The translations under genes were made by a program, and so were the position numbers. The notes beneath the pieces were generated by a model. It did no database searches. It was not told where the DNA came from and saw only the letters and a program-made list of their open reading frames with translations. From Actinacidiphila sp. DG2A-62 (lineage in GTDB: Bacteria; Actinomycetota; Actinomycetes; Streptomycetales; Streptomycetaceae), in NCBI RefSeq assembly GCF_035825295.1, contig NZ_JAYMGI010000002.1:7330001-7394000 (forward strand): a DNA stretch of 64,000 nucleotides, given 5' to 3'. Positions 27,494-40,474 of the stretch are shown here, in pieces. Position 1 is the first letter of the stretch. Each line of letters begins with the position of its first letter.

Positions 27494-27947
27494 GGGGCGT
27501 GCGGTGCGCGGCCAGTTCGGCCCACACCACACGCCCCGTACCGCTGTCCGCCGGCTGCGAGCCCCAGGCCAGCGCCAGCACGCTCACCAGCAGCAGCCCG
27601 CGCCCGCCCTCCTCGTCGGCCTCGGCCACGCACGGCACCGGCGCTCCCGTGCCGCAGCCCTGGTCGGCGACCTCCAGCCGGACCACCGCGCCCGCGTCCT
27701 TCAGCACGCAGGTGATCTTCTCGCTGTCGGTGTGCCGGACCGCGTTGGTGAACAGCTCGGTGACCACCAGACCGGCGTCGTCCCACACCTCGGGCGTACA
27801 GCCCCACTCGCTCAGGCGCGCACGTATGCGCCCGCGGGCGTCCGCCACGGACGCGCTCTGCGCGGGCAGCCGGAAGACGTCACGGCGGCCGAGGTCGCCG
27901 ACACCCTCCCGGCGGCCGAGCCGGACGGTGTCAGAGGAAGGAACCAC
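27489..27947 (-). CDS. ATP-binding protein, anti-sigma/HATPase_c-like
   Basis: A 152-residue GHKL ATPase like RsbW: N-box LVVTELFTNAVRHTD and G-box EGGRGLLLVSVLALAWG. It is divergent from an XRE/DUF5753 regulator and its DUF397 partner. This trio is repeated many times in Streptomyces genomes and is thought to act in developmental or sigma-factor control, though its precise job is poorly known. I start at GTG 27947, just before the conserved region; the frame extends to a GTG at 28049, but that would leave almost no room for the neighbour's promoter. Confidence 0.82.
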   Translation of the reverse strand: MVPSSDTVRLGRREGVGDLGRRDVFRLPAQSASVADARGRIRARLSEWGCTPEVWDDAGLVVTELFTNAVRHTDSEKITCVLKDAGAVVRLEVADQGCGTGAPVPCVAEADEEGGRGLLLVSVLALAWGSQPADSGTGRVVWAELAAHRTPR

Positions 27948-28041
27948 CCCGTAACTATGAGGCTCGCCCGGGACACATGGCAAGCGTCGTTCTGTAATTT
28001 GCAGAATCGTGGGGAACACGCTGTTCGCGGTCGTGACGACA

Positions 28042-28058
28042 TGACACACTACGTGTCA
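28042..28058. promoter_or_regulatory. palindrome upstream of the XRE regulator
   Basis: A perfect 6-bp inverted repeat, tgacac-actac-gtgtca, ends 25 bases before the regulator start and lies between divergent genes. It could be the operator bound by the XRE protein. This is inferred from position only. Confidence 0.5.
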
Positions 28059-28083
28059 GTCAAGGGAGTTGGAGGGCAGGCAC

Positions 28084-28950
28084 GTGATGGACCCCCGGCC
28101 GGGAGGTGCCCCGACCGTTCTCCGCATGGTGCTCGGCAAGCGCCTCCAGGACCTCCGGGAGAAGGCCGGCCTCAGCTACGAGGAAGCCGGACGCGCACTC
28201 GATGTGACGCACGCCACCATCCGCCGGATGGAAAAGGCGGAAGTGGGACTGAAGCTCCCGTACGTCGAGAAACTCCTGATCACGTACGGAATCACCGAGG
28301 CCGAGCAGATCGGCGGGTTCCTCGCCCTGGCCCGCGAGGCCAACCGGCCCGGCTGGTGGCACAGCTTCCGCGACGTGCTCCCCGACTGGTTCAGCGCCTT
28401 CGTCAGCCTCGAGGGCGAGGCCGCGGTGATCCGCGCCTACGAGCCGCACTACGTCCCCGGCCTGCTGCAGACCCCCGACTACGCCCGCGCGGTGCTGCAC
28501 GCGGGGCTCCCGCACGCCGCCGCCGAGGAGATCGACCGGCTGGTCGACCTGCGTATCGAGCGGCAGTCCCTGCTCACCCGGCCGGACGCGCCGCTGCTGT
28601 GGGTGGTGATGGACGAGACGGTGCTGCGCCGCTCGATCGGCGGGCGCGAGGTGATGCGCGACCAGGTCGCCGCCCTGGTGCGCGCCACCGAGCTGCCCAA
28701 CGTACGCCTCCAGGTGATGCCGTTCGCCGCAGGTCCGCACCCCGCGATGTACGGGCCGTTCCACATCTTCCGGTTCCAGATCCAGGAGCTGCCGGACATC
28801 GCCTACTCCGAAAGCCTGGTGGGCGGCGTCTACTTCGACGATCGCGACGACGTGTCGACGTTCCTGGAGGCCCTGGACCGGATGTGCGCCCAGGCTGCGC
28901 CCGCACAGAGCACCAAGGCCATCCTCGATGGCATGCGCAAGGAGATCTGA
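28084..28950 (+). CDS. XRE-family helix-turn-helix regulator with DUF5753 domain
   Basis: A 288-residue regulator: an N-terminal helix-turn-helix (about residues 12-70, including LSYEEAGRALDVTHATIRRME) and a C-terminal DUF5753 domain with YEPHYVPGLLQTPDYAR and PFAAGPHPAM. Members such as BldB-neighbour/WhiJ-type regulators work with small DUF397 partners, one of which follows immediately. GTG 28084 is chosen, eight bases after GGAGG; ATG 28087 is also possible. The palindrome upstream may be its operator, and it probably also affects the divergent kinase-like gene. Confidence 0.92.
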   Translation: MMDPRPGGAPTVLRMVLGKRLQDLREKAGLSYEEAGRALDVTHATIRRMEKAEVGLKLPYVEKLLITYGITEAEQIGGFLALAREANRPGWWHSFRDVLPDWFSAFVSLEGEAAVIRAYEPHYVPGLLQTPDYARAVLHAGLPHAAAEEIDRLVDLRIERQSLLTRPDAPLLWVVMDETVLRRSIGGREVMRDQVAALVRATELPNVRLQVMPFAAGPHPAMYGPFHIFRFQIQELPDIAYSESLVGGVYFDDRDDVSTFLEALDRMCAQAAPAQSTKAILDGMRKEI

Positions 28951-28953
28951 ACC

Positions 28954-29202
28954 ATGGATCGCGTCAGCAATGACGGCATATACAACGGCATGCCCGCCAA
29001 CCGCCTCGGCACCGACGGCTGGCGGAAGCCGTGGAGCGGCGGGAACGGCGGTTCCTGCGTCGAGGCGAAGAAGCTCAACGACGGCCGGGTGGCGCTGCGG
29101 CAGTCGACCGACCCCGACGGGCAGGCCCTGATCTACACCAACCACGAGATCACCTCGTTCATCATGGGTGCCAAGGCCGGAGAAGCGGATTTTCTGCTGT
29201 GA
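28954..29202 (+). CDS. DUF397 domain protein
   Basis: An 82-residue protein with the DUF397 pattern: W..PWSGGNGGSCVEAKKL followed by VALRQSTDPDGQAL and a C-terminal helix. DUF397 proteins are near-constant partners of XRE/DUF5753 regulators in Streptomyces and are thought to antagonise or modulate them. It begins three bases after the regulator stop. The C-terminus (GAKAGEADFLL) is usual for the family. Confidence 0.92.
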   Translation: MDRVSNDGIYNGMPANRLGTDGWRKPWSGGNGGSCVEAKKLNDGRVALRQSTDPDGQALIYTNHEITSFIMGAKAGEADFLL

Positions 29203-29254
29203 AGACGAACCAGGCGGCGAAGGCGAACCCGCCGCAGCGAGTGGAGGACGGCGC

Positions 29255-30070
29255 GTGACCGAGCAGGGGTTCACCGCGGACCAGATCGACACCAGCCTGC
29301 CGCACCCGGCCCGGATGTACGACTACTTCCTCGGTGGCAAGGACAACTACGAGGTCGACCGCGAGGCGGCCGACAGAGTGCTGGCCGCCGCTCCCGAGGT
29401 CGCGGTCTTCGCCCGCGCCAACCGCGCCTTCCTGGCCAGAGCGGTCCGGCACCTGGCCCGTTCCGGGGTGCGGCAGTTCATCGACATCGGCACCGGCATA
29501 CCGACCTCGCCGAACACCCACGAGGTCGCCCAGGCGGTCGACTCCGAGGTGCGCGTGGCGTACATCGACAACGACCCGATCGTGGCCACCCACGCCGGCG
29601 CGCGGCTGCTCGGCACCGGCAACACCGGGTTCTTCCTGGGGGACATGCGCGACCCGAGCACCATCCTGGGACACCCCACCATCGGCGAGCTGATCGACGT
29701 CCAGGAGCCGATCGCCGTCCTGCTGGTCTCGGTGCTGCACTTCGTCGGCGACGCGGACGACCCGGCCGGCCTGCTCGCCGCCTACCGCCGGGCGCTGCCG
29801 CCCGGCAGCTTCCTGGTGCTCTCGCACGCCACCGCCGACTTCCACCGGGAGGAGGCGGTCGAGGTGGCCGAGATCTACAAGAACAGCACCGCGCCGCTCA
29901 CCCCGCGCACCCACGCCCAGGTGCTGGACCTCTTCGCCGGCTTCGAACTGGTCGAGCCCGGTCTGGTCCAGGTCCACCAGTGGCGCCCGGACGAGGACGC
30001 CGCCCCGCACGGCGGCGGCCCGGTCGGCGTCTACGGCGGCATCGGCAAGGTCGCCGGGGGCCCGGCATGA
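29255..30070 (+). CDS. SAM-dependent methyltransferase, DUF574 family
   Basis: A 271-residue protein of the DUF574 group: IDTSLPHPARMYDYFLGGKDNYEVDR in the N-terminus, the SAM-site FIDIGTGIPTSPNTHEVAQ, and VAYIDNDPIVATHA. The substrate of this actinobacterial family is unknown. GTG 29255 has GGAGG seven bases upstream. It overlaps a second, closely similar copy by 4 bases (ATGA), so the two arose by tandem duplication and are cotranscribed. The gene starts 52 bases after the DUF397 gene. Confidence 0.92.
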   Translation: MTEQGFTADQIDTSLPHPARMYDYFLGGKDNYEVDREAADRVLAAAPEVAVFARANRAFLARAVRHLARSGVRQFIDIGTGIPTSPNTHEVAQAVDSEVRVAYIDNDPIVATHAGARLLGTGNTGFFLGDMRDPSTILGHPTIGELIDVQEPIAVLLVSVLHFVGDADDPAGLLAAYRRALPPGSFLVLSHATADFHREEAVEVAEIYKNSTAPLTPRTHAQVLDLFAGFELVEPGLVQVHQWRPDEDAAPHGGGPVGVYGGIGKVAGGPA

Positions 30071-30875
30071 CCCAGGAGGGCTTCCCCGCCGAGCGGATCG
30101 ACACCAGCAAGCCGCACCCGGCCCGGATGTACGACTACTACCTGGGCGGCAAGGACAACTACGAGGTCGACCGCGAGGCCGCCCAGCGGGTGGTCGACGT
30201 GCTGCCGGACATGCCGGCCGGCGCGCGCGCCAACCGGGACTTCCTGCAGCGCACGGTCCGCTACCTCGCGCGGTCCGGTATCCGGCAGTTCATCGACATC
30301 GGCACCGGCATCCCGACCTCGCCGAACACCCACGAGGTGGCCCAGTCGGTGGTCCCGGACGCCCGCGTGGTCTACGTGGACAACGACCCGATCGTGGCCA
30401 CCCACGCCGGCGCCCGGATGGTCGGCAGCGGCAGGACCGGGTTCTTCCTCGGGGACGTCCGCAGCCCGCGGACCATCCTGGAGCACCCGTCCGTCGCCGA
30501 ACTGATCGACTTCGACCAGCCGGTGGCCCTGCTGCTGGTGGCGCGGTGCTGCACTTCGTCACCGACGACGAGGACCCGGCCGGCATCCTCGCCGAGCTGC
30601 GCGAGGCGCTGCCGGCCGGCAGCCACCTGGTGCTCTCGCACGCCACCGAGGACTTCCACCGGGGGAGGCTGAACGAGGTGTACAAGGTCTACACGAAGGC
30701 CACCGCGACCCTCAACACCCGCAATCACGCCGAGGTGCTGGCCCTGCTCGACGGCTTCGACCTGCTGGAGCCCGGCCTGGTCCAGGTGCCGCTGTGGCGC
30801 CCGGACGGCGCGCAGCCGACCGCGGAGGACCTGGCGAAGGTCGGCTTCTACGGGGCGGTCGCCCGCACGTCCTGA
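30067..30875 (+). CDS. SAM-dependent methyltransferase, DUF574 family, second copy with apparent frameshift near 30541
   Basis: The tandem partner of the preceding gene, about 268 residues if the frame is repaired. The N-terminal part (PARMYDYYLGGKDNYEVDR, FIDIGTGIPTSPNTHEVAQ) ends as ALLLVARCC; the C-terminal part (LHFVTDDEDPAGIL ... WRPDGAQP) continues in the next frame. The first copy reads LLVSVLHFVGDADDP at the same place. One missing g in gtggcgcggtgctg explains the break. It ends at a long hairpin shared with the convergent gene. Confidence 0.86.
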
Positions 30876-30913
30876 GCCCGCGGCCGGTCACGGCGCTCGC
30901 CGCGGTGTCCGTC

Positions 30914-30958
30914 GCGGCCCCGGCCCCCGTTCCCATCCGGAGCGGGAGCCGGGGCCGC
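30914..30958. terminator. long hairpin between convergent genes
   Basis: An 11-bp inverted repeat (gcggccccggc / gccggggccgc) with a smaller cccg/cggg repeat inside separates the methyltransferase and the saccharopine-dehydrogenase-like gene. It is likely a bidirectional terminator. Confidence 0.7.
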
Positions 30959-30979
30959 GTCACCGCTGCGCGACCATCG

Positions 30980-32005
30980 TCACCGCAGCGCGTCCATCGT
31001 CACCGTCACGCCGTCCAGGGACGCCGCGAAGTCCGCGCCGAGCGCCCGCGACGGCGTCTGGAAGCCGGTCGGCAGCCGCCCGATCCGCGGCATGATCCGC
31101 AGCACCGAGTCGGCCGTCAGGCTGTACGGGTTCGGGCCGGTGAGCGTGGCCGTCACCGTGTTTCCCGCCGCGTCCCTCGCCCGCCCCCACACCTCGCAGC
31201 GCGCGCCGTCCAGAGCGCGTTCGCCGGGTCCGCGCACCAGCTTGCCCGCCACGCCCGCCACCGCGCCCCGCAGCGGCCCGCGCAGCATCCGCGCCGCGGC
31301 CAGCGCCGCCGCGGGCACCGCGGTGTAGGTGGTGATGTCGGGGATGCCGGTGGAGTGGTACGCCGTGCTCACGTCCCCCCACGGCACCGACACCACCGTG
31401 CGCGCGCCCGACGGGAACGCCGCCCGTACCCGGCGCGACCCCAGCGGCACGGTACGGATCTCGCCGCCCGCCCTGATCCTGCCGCCCTCGGCCGCGCCGG
31501 TCAGCGCGGTGCGCGCGGTCCCCGGGCTGGCGCCGCCGCCGGCCAGGAACGCCAGGTCCAGCTGGGTGGCGTCGGGCAGCCGGGCGGCGAGCAGCGCCGC
31601 CACGCAGTCGGTCGGCACCACGTCGAAGCCCGCGCCGGGCAGCAGCACCACCCCCGCCTTCGCCGCGCGCGGGCCGAACGCGAACAGCGCCTCGAACACG
31701 TCGATCTCGCCGGTGATGTCGAGGTAGGCGGCGCCGGTGTCGACGCACGCCCGGGCCATCGGCAGCGCGGTCCGCCCGAACGGCCCCGCGCAGTGCGCCA
31801 CCGCGTCCACCCCTTCCAGGCCGCGGCGGATCGCGGCCTCGTCGTCTAGCCCGAACACCCGGTGCTCCAGGCCGAGTTCGGCGGCCAGCGGCAGCAGCTT
31901 GGCGGCGTTGCGGCCGGCCAGCACCGGACGGGCTCCGTCCGCCGCGGCACGGCGCGCGATCAGCCGGCCGGTGTACCCGGTGGCCCCGTACAACAGCCAG
32001 GTCAT
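30980..32005 (-). CDS. saccharopine dehydrogenase-like / trans-acting enoyl reductase family protein
   Basis: A 341-residue Rossmann-fold oxidoreductase. The dinucleotide motif is LYGATGYTGRLIARRA at the very N-terminus. Later AHCAGPFGRTA, YLDITGEIDV and GAGFDVVPTDC are typical of the saccharopine-dehydrogenase-like/trans-acting enoyl reductase group. The substrate is unknown; relatives act in lipid reduction. ATG 32005 lies right at the divergent boundary with the DUF5302 gene. No membrane segment is obvious. Confidence 0.85.
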   Translation of the reverse strand: MTWLLYGATGYTGRLIARRAAADGARPVLAGRNAAKLLPLAAELGLEHRVFGLDDEAAIRRGLEGVDAVAHCAGPFGRTALPMARACVDTGAAYLDITGEIDVFEALFAFGPRAAKAGVVLLPGAGFDVVPTDCVAALLAARLPDATQLDLAFLAGGGASPGTARTALTGAAEGGRIRAGGEIRTVPLGSRRVRAAFPSGARTVVSVPWGDVSTAYHSTGIPDITTYTAVPAAALAAARMLRGPLRGAVAGVAGKLVRGPGERALDGARCEVWGRARDAAGNTVTATLTGPNPYSLTADSVLRIMPRIGRLPTGFQTPSRALGADFAASLDGVTVTMDALR

Positions 32006-32107
32006 GGATGTGATCCTCCTCGGCGGTGGTGACCGGAACCGTACACGCGCCGTCTGTCACCCGGATATCCGGTGGGCGGCGAGGGCGTGGCGTGGGAGCC
32101 TGGTGGT

Positions 32108-32497
32108 ATGAGCGAGACACAGCACACCGCCGCCGCGGCCGCCTCACCCGCCGAGGCCGTCCGGGACGCCGCGCCGGCCGGGGACGCGGGGGCCGACGCG
32201 CCGGACGCCGCCGCGGCGTCGGAGGCGTCGGGCGCCCCCACGGCGTCCGCGGCGTCCGCGGCGTCCGAGGCGTCCGCCGGGAGCGCCTCGGGGGACGCGT
32301 CGCAGGACACACCGGGGGACGCGTCGCAGGACGCGTCGGAGGACGACGTCAAACGCAAGTTCCGTGAGGCGCTGGCCCGCAAGCAGGGCTCCCGCCGCGG
32401 CGGCGCCGGGGGCGGCGGCGGGCCCGACCAGTCCAAGGTCCACGGGGCGCACGGCCGCGCCGGAGGCCCCCGCGAGTTCCGCCGCAAGAGCGGCTGA
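32108..32497 (+). CDS. DUF5302 domain-containing small protein
   Basis: A 129-residue protein. The first ~80 residues are Ala/Ser/Asp/Glu-rich low-complexity sequence with repeats like [10 protein letters not shown]. The last ~45 hold the DUF5302 pattern [16 protein letters not shown] ... SKVHGAHG ... REFRRKSG, which I recall as a short actinobacterial family of unknown function. The acidic N-terminal tail is longer than usual. ATG 32108 is the first good start in the frame. Confidence 0.85.
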   Translation: MSETQHTAAAAASPAEAVRDAAPAGDAGADAPDAAAASEASGAPTASAASAASEASAGSASGDASQDTPGDASQDASEDDVKRKFREALARKQGSRRGGAGGGGGPDQSKVHGAHGRAGGPREFRRKSG

Positions 32498-32595
32498 CCC
32501 CGCGTCACGCGCCGCGGCGGACCGGAACCCCGTACCCGGGTCCGGTCCGCCGTCACGGGCTGTGCGGCGCGACAGCGCAGCGTAGGGTCGGCCGG

Positions 32596-34613
32596 GTGAC
32601 CACGACGAACCCGTTCTTCGCCCCCAGCCCCCTGCCGTACGAGCTGCCGCCGTTCGCCGAGATCCGCGACGAGCACTACCTGCCGGCCTTCGAACGCGGG
32701 CTGGCCGAGCACCTGGCCGAGGTGGAGGCCATCGCGGCCGACCCCAGCCGGCCACCTTCGACAACACGCTGGTGGCGCTGGAGCGCAGCGGCGCGCTGCT
32801 GAACCGGGTCCACGCGGCCTTCGCCAACCAGGCGTCCGCGCACCTGACGCCGACCGTGCAGGAGATCGAGCCGCGGATCAGCGCGATGCTCGCCGAGCAC
32901 GACGACGCGGTGCACCTCAACTCCGCGCTCTACGCCCGGATCCGCGCCCTCCACGACAAGCGCGACGCGCTGGGCCTGGACCCCGAGTCGCTGCGGCTGC
33001 TGGAGCGCTACCACACCCGCTTCCGCCGGGCCGGCGCCGAACTCGACGAGGCCGGCCGCCGCCGGCTGCGCGGACTGAACGCCGAGATCGCCGCCGCCTC
33101 CACCGCCTTCGGCCAGAACGTGCTCGCGGCCGGCCGGGCCGGCGCCCTCGTCCTGGACGACCCCGCCCTGCTGGCCGGCCTGTCCCCGGACGCGGTCGCC
33201 GCCGCCGCGGCGAACGGCCGCGCGCTCGGCCACGACGGGAAGTGGGTGCTCAGCCTGCGCAACTTCTCCAACCAGTTCGAACTCGCCTGGCTGGAGAACC
33301 GCGAGGTGCGCCGCCGGCTGCTCGCCGCCTCGCTGGACCGGGCCCAGGACACCAACGGCCCGCTGGCCGTCACCATCGCCACCCTGCGCGCCGAGCGCGC
33401 CGCCCTGCTCGGCTACGACAGCCACGCCGCCTACGTGGTCGAGGACCGCACCGCGGGCAGCACCCGGGCCGTCACCGACCTGCTGGAGCGCCTGGTGCCG
33501 CCGGCCGTCGCCAACGCCCGGCGCGAGGCCGAGGCGCTCGCCGAACTCGCCGGCGGACCGGTCGAGGCGTGGGACTGGGCGTACTGGTCCGACAAGCTCC
33601 GCAAACAGCGCTACGACGTCGACGAGGCCGCGCTGCGCCCGTACTTCGAGCTGGAGCGGGTGCTGCACGACGGCGTCTTCCGCGCCGCCCGCGAGGTCTA
33701 CGGACTGACCCTCGCCGAACGCCCCGACCTGCCGGGCTACCACCCCGACGTCCGGGTCTTCGAGGTCTTCGACGCCGACGGCAGCGGACTCGGGCTGTTC
33801 CTCGCCGACTTCTACGCCCGCGACACCAAGCGCGGCGGCGCCTGGATGAACTCCCTGGTCCGCCAGTCGGGGCTGCTCGGCCACCGGCCGGTGGTGGTCA
33901 ACAACCACAACATCGCCAAGCCGGCGCCCGGCGCGCCCACGCTGCTGACCTTCACCCAGGTGGACACGCTCTTCCACGAGTTCGGCCACGCCCTGCACGG
34001 CCTGCTCTCCGCCGTGCGCTACCCGTACTTCTCCGGCACGGCGGTCCCCAGCGACTTCGTCGAATTCCCTTCCCAGGTCAACGAGATGTGGTCGCTGTGG
34101 CCCGAGATCCTCGGCCACTACGCGGTGCATCACGAGACCGGCGAGCCGATGCCCGCGGACGTGGTGGCGCGGATGAAGGACGCCGCCGCCTTCGGGCAGG
34201 GCTTCGCCACCGTGGAGTACCTGGCCGCGACGATGCTGGACTGGGCCTGGCACACACTGCGCGCCGGCGAGGACCCCGGCGACCCGCTCGCCTTCGAGGC
34301 CCGGGCGCTGGAGGACGCCGGACTCGCGCTGCCCGCCATCCCGCCGCGCTACCGCACCACCTACTTCACCCACGTCTTCAGCAGCCAGTACAGCGCGGGC
34401 TACTACTCCTACATCTGGAGCGAGGTGCTGGACGCGGACACCGTCGACTGGTTCGCCTCGCACGGCGGAATGCGGCGCGAGAACGGCGACGTCTTCCGCC
34501 GCGAACTGCTGTCCAAGGGCGGCAGCGTCGACCCGATGCAGGCGTTCGCCGCGGTCCGCGGGCGCGCACCGGACGTGGCACCACTGCTGCGCCGCCGCGG
34601 CCTGGCGAACTGA
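32596..34613 (+). CDS. M3 family metallopeptidase (oligopeptidase), apparent frameshift near 32742
   Basis: A thimet-oligopeptidase-like Zn peptidase of about 672 residues once repaired. The zinc motif is HEFGH in DTLFHEFGHALHGLL, followed by the third-ligand region DFVEFPSQVNEMW. The first ~50 residues (NPFFAPSPLPYELPPF) read from GTG 32596; the rest reads in the next frame from about 32745. Adding a single g in gaccccagcc restores DPEPATFDNTLVALERSG, the family consensus. It degrades short peptides in the cytosol. It starts about 100 bases after the DUF5302 gene. Confidence 0.87.
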
Positions 34614-34782
34614 GGCGGGAGCCTCCCGGCCTGCGGCGGCGCCCCGGCGGTGCCGGAGGCATCCGGCAGGCGCCCGGCGACGGGGCGGCTCGCGGCTCGG
34701 TGGCCCGGCGTCCGGTGCGCTCTCCCGTACCTCCGCCGGGGCGCCGAAAAGCCCGTGCGGCGCGCGCGGTCCCTGGGACACG

Positions 34783-35748
34783 ATGGGCGCCATGGGCTGG
34801 ACGCTGACCACCGACCTCGACGCCTTCCTCGCCGCCGCCGGCCCCTTCCTGCACGCCCGCCCGGTGGAGAACTCGGTACCGCTCACCATCCTCGACACCC
34901 TGCGCCGCCGGGGCCCGGACGCGTACGGGCCGCAGCCGCCGCTGTTCGGCCACTGGCAGGGGCTGGGTGCGGTGGGTGGGGCGGGCGCGGCCGGGGGAGC
35001 GGGGTTCGGGGAAGGCATGCCCGCAGCCGGGGCAGCCGCGTCCGCGCCTGGGGAGGACGTCGCCGCCGCCGTGCTCCAGACGCCGCCGTTCCCGCCGCTG
35101 CTCACGGCCGCGCCGCGGGCCGCGGCGGTCGCGCTGGCGGACGTGTGGGGGGAGGCCGTCGAGGCCGGTCGGGCTCCCGTGCCCGGCGGAGTGCGCGGCG
35201 AGGCGGCGGCGGCCCGCGCGTTCGCCGCCGGGTGGCAGCGGCGCACCGGCGCGGGCCTGGTGCCGCGTCGCGACACCCGCGTCCACCGGCTGGCCGCACT
35301 CACCCCGCGCGAGCCCGCGCCGCCGGGCGCGGCCCGGGTCGCCGGTCCGGCCGACCGGACGCTGCTGCTGCGCTGGCAGGCCGCGTTCGCCGCCGACGTC
35401 GGCGCGGACGTGCCCGGCGGCGACCGGGCCGTCGATGACGCCGTCGCCCACGGGCTGCGCACGCTGTGGGAGTTGCCGGACGGCCGTCCCGTGGCGATGG
35501 CGGGCGTCACCCTGCCCGCCGCAGGGGCGGTCCGCGTGGTGGCCGTCTACACACCGCCCGAGCACCGCGGCCGCGGCTACGCCGGCGCCGCCGTCGCCGC
35601 GGTCTCCCGCGCGGCCCTGGACGCCGGCGCGCGCGAGGTGCTGCTCGTCACCGACCTCGCCGACCCGGTCAGCAACGGCCTGTACCGCGCGCTCGGTTAC
35701 GTGCCGGTGGCCGACACGGTCGAACTCGACTTCACGCCCGCGCCCTGA
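34783..35748 (+). CDS. GNAT family N-acetyltransferase
   Basis: A 321-residue protein with a C-terminal GNAT domain; the acetyl-CoA loop is VYTPPEHRGRGYAGAAV (Q/RxxGxG/A type) near residue 255, followed by NGLYRALGYVPV. The N-terminal half (residues 1-170) includes a Gly/Ala-rich insertion around residues 60-90 that is probably a species-specific linker. The substrate is unknown. ATG 34783 or 34792 could be the start. It stands alone between the peptidase and the MBL-fold gene. Confidence 0.86.
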   Translation: MGAMGWTLTTDLDAFLAAAGPFLHARPVENSVPLTILDTLRRRGPDAYGPQPPLFGHWQGLGAVGGAGAAGGAGFGEGMPAAGAAASAPGEDVAAAVLQTPPFPPLLTAAPRAAAVALADVWGEAVEAGRAPVPGGVRGEAAAARAFAAGWQRRTGAGLVPRRDTRVHRLAALTPREPAPPGAARVAGPADRTLLLRWQAAFAADVGADVPGGDRAVDDAVAHGLRTLWELPDGRPVAMAGVTLPAAGAVRVVAVYTPPEHRGRGYAGAAVAAVSRAALDAGAREVLLVTDLADPVSNGLYRALGYVPVADTVELDFTPAP

Positions 35749-35901
35749 CCCCCGTGGTCCGCGGCGGGGCCCCGGCCGGGGCCCCGGGCGCCATGCCAAC
35801 TTGTCGCGGCGGCGGTCGGGGCCATGGGTGCAGCGCAGCGTCACCGCATAATGGAGTCGGCGGCGAACACCTCCGCCACCCCCGAACCCGCTGGAGGGCC
35901 C

Positions 35902-37092
35902 GTGACCGACGCCGGCCGACCGCCGTCCCGACTCGTGAGAATGCGGCCCGCGCCCTTCGGCGCCGACCCCGCCGGCGCCAGGCTGGAGCGCATCCTGCGG
36001 TCGCCCAACTACGCCGACGGCGCCTTCGTGAACCCCGTCGCGGGCAGCAGCGTGGCCACCGGCGGCCTGATCAAATCCCTCCCGGAGAGCATGCGCAAGG
36101 AGGCACGGCGGGCCCGCAAACCGCGGCGGCCGATCCCGGTGCACCCCACCACGCTCGCCGACCTCGCGAAACCGGCCGCGTCGGGCCTGCGGCTGACCTG
36201 GATGGGCCACTCCTCGGTGCTCGCCGAGATCGGCGGGCGGCGGGTGCTGTTCGACCCGGTGTGGGGCGAGCGCTGTTCGCCGTTCCCGTTCGCCGGGCCG
36301 CGCCGCGTGCACCCGACGCCCGTCCCGCTCACCTCGCTGACCGGCCTGGACGTCGTGGTCATCTCGCACGACCACTACGACCATCTGGACATGCCGTCGA
36401 TCACCGCGCTCGCGGACAGCGACGTGGTCTTCGCCGTGCCGCTCGGCGTCGGCGCCCACCTGGAGCACTGGGGCGTGCCCCCGGAGCGGCTGCGCGAGCT
36501 GGACTGGAACGAGTCCACCGAGGTCGCCGGGCTGACCCTGACCGCCACCCCGGCCCGGCACTTCTGCGGGCGCGGCCTGCGCGGACGCCAGCAGACGCTC
36601 TGGGCGTCGTGGGTGGTCACCGACGGCGACCACACCGTCTACCACAGCGGCGACACCGGCTACTTCCCCGGCTTCGCCGACATCGGCCGCGAACACGGCC
36701 CGTTCGACGCGACGATGATCCAGATCGGCGCGTACAGCGAGTACTGGCCGGACATCCACATGACGCCCGAGGAAGGCATGCGCGCCCACCTCGACCTGTC
36801 CGGCGGCACGCCGGCCGGCGTGATGCTGCCGATCCACTGGGGCACCTTCAATCTCGCGCTGCACCCCTGGGCGGAGCCCGCCGAGGGCACCGTCTCCGCG
36901 GCCCGCGCGGTCGGCGCGAAGATCGCCACCCCGCGGGTCGGCGCGCCCTTCGAGCCCGCGGACCCGCAGCCGGACGACTGGTGGTGGCGCGAGGTCGCCG
37001 TCCGCCCGCAGGGCGGCTGGCCCGAGCACCCCGCGCCGCCGCCCCCGCCGGAGGCCCCGGCGCCGCGGGACGGCGTGCCGGCGGAGGCGTAG
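35902..37092 (+). CDS. MBL-fold metallohydrolase (UlaG/NAPE-PLD-like)
   Basis: A 396-residue metallo-beta-lactamase-fold hydrolase. The metal motif HxHxDH is VVISHDHYDHLD, with further ligands in ATPARHFCGRG, HSGDTGYFPGF and MLPIHWGTF. The arrangement fits the NAPE-PLD/UlaG branch, which hydrolyses phosphodiesters or lactones; the substrate here is unknown. GTG 35902 follows CTGGAGGG; the frame extends upstream to 35824 without family resemblance. The last ~45 residues are Pro-rich and dispensable-looking. Confidence 0.88.
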   Translation: MTDAGRPPSRLVRMRPAPFGADPAGARLERILRSPNYADGAFVNPVAGSSVATGGLIKSLPESMRKEARRARKPRRPIPVHPTTLADLAKPAASGLRLTWMGHSSVLAEIGGRRVLFDPVWGERCSPFPFAGPRRVHPTPVPLTSLTGLDVVVISHDHYDHLDMPSITALADSDVVFAVPLGVGAHLEHWGVPPERLRELDWNESTEVAGLTLTATPARHFCGRGLRGRQQTLWASWVVTDGDHTVYHSGDTGYFPGFADIGREHGPFDATMIQIGAYSEYWPDIHMTPEEGMRAHLDLSGGTPAGVMLPIHWGTFNLALHPWAEPAEGTVSAARAVGAKIATPRVGAPFEPADPQPDDWWWREVAVRPQGGWPEHPAPPPPPEAPAPRDGVPAEA

Positions 37093-37133
37093 CAGCCGCC
37101 GGCCGCGGGAGCGGGGCGGGGGTGACGCCGCGG

Positions 37134-40474
<3,341 letters not shown>

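Noticed and set aside
27948-28049. N-terminal extension of the RsbW-like protein to GTG 28049.
   Set aside because: It would take up the intergenic DNA and leave about 35 bases to the divergent regulator start, including its palindrome; the extra residues show no family resemblance.
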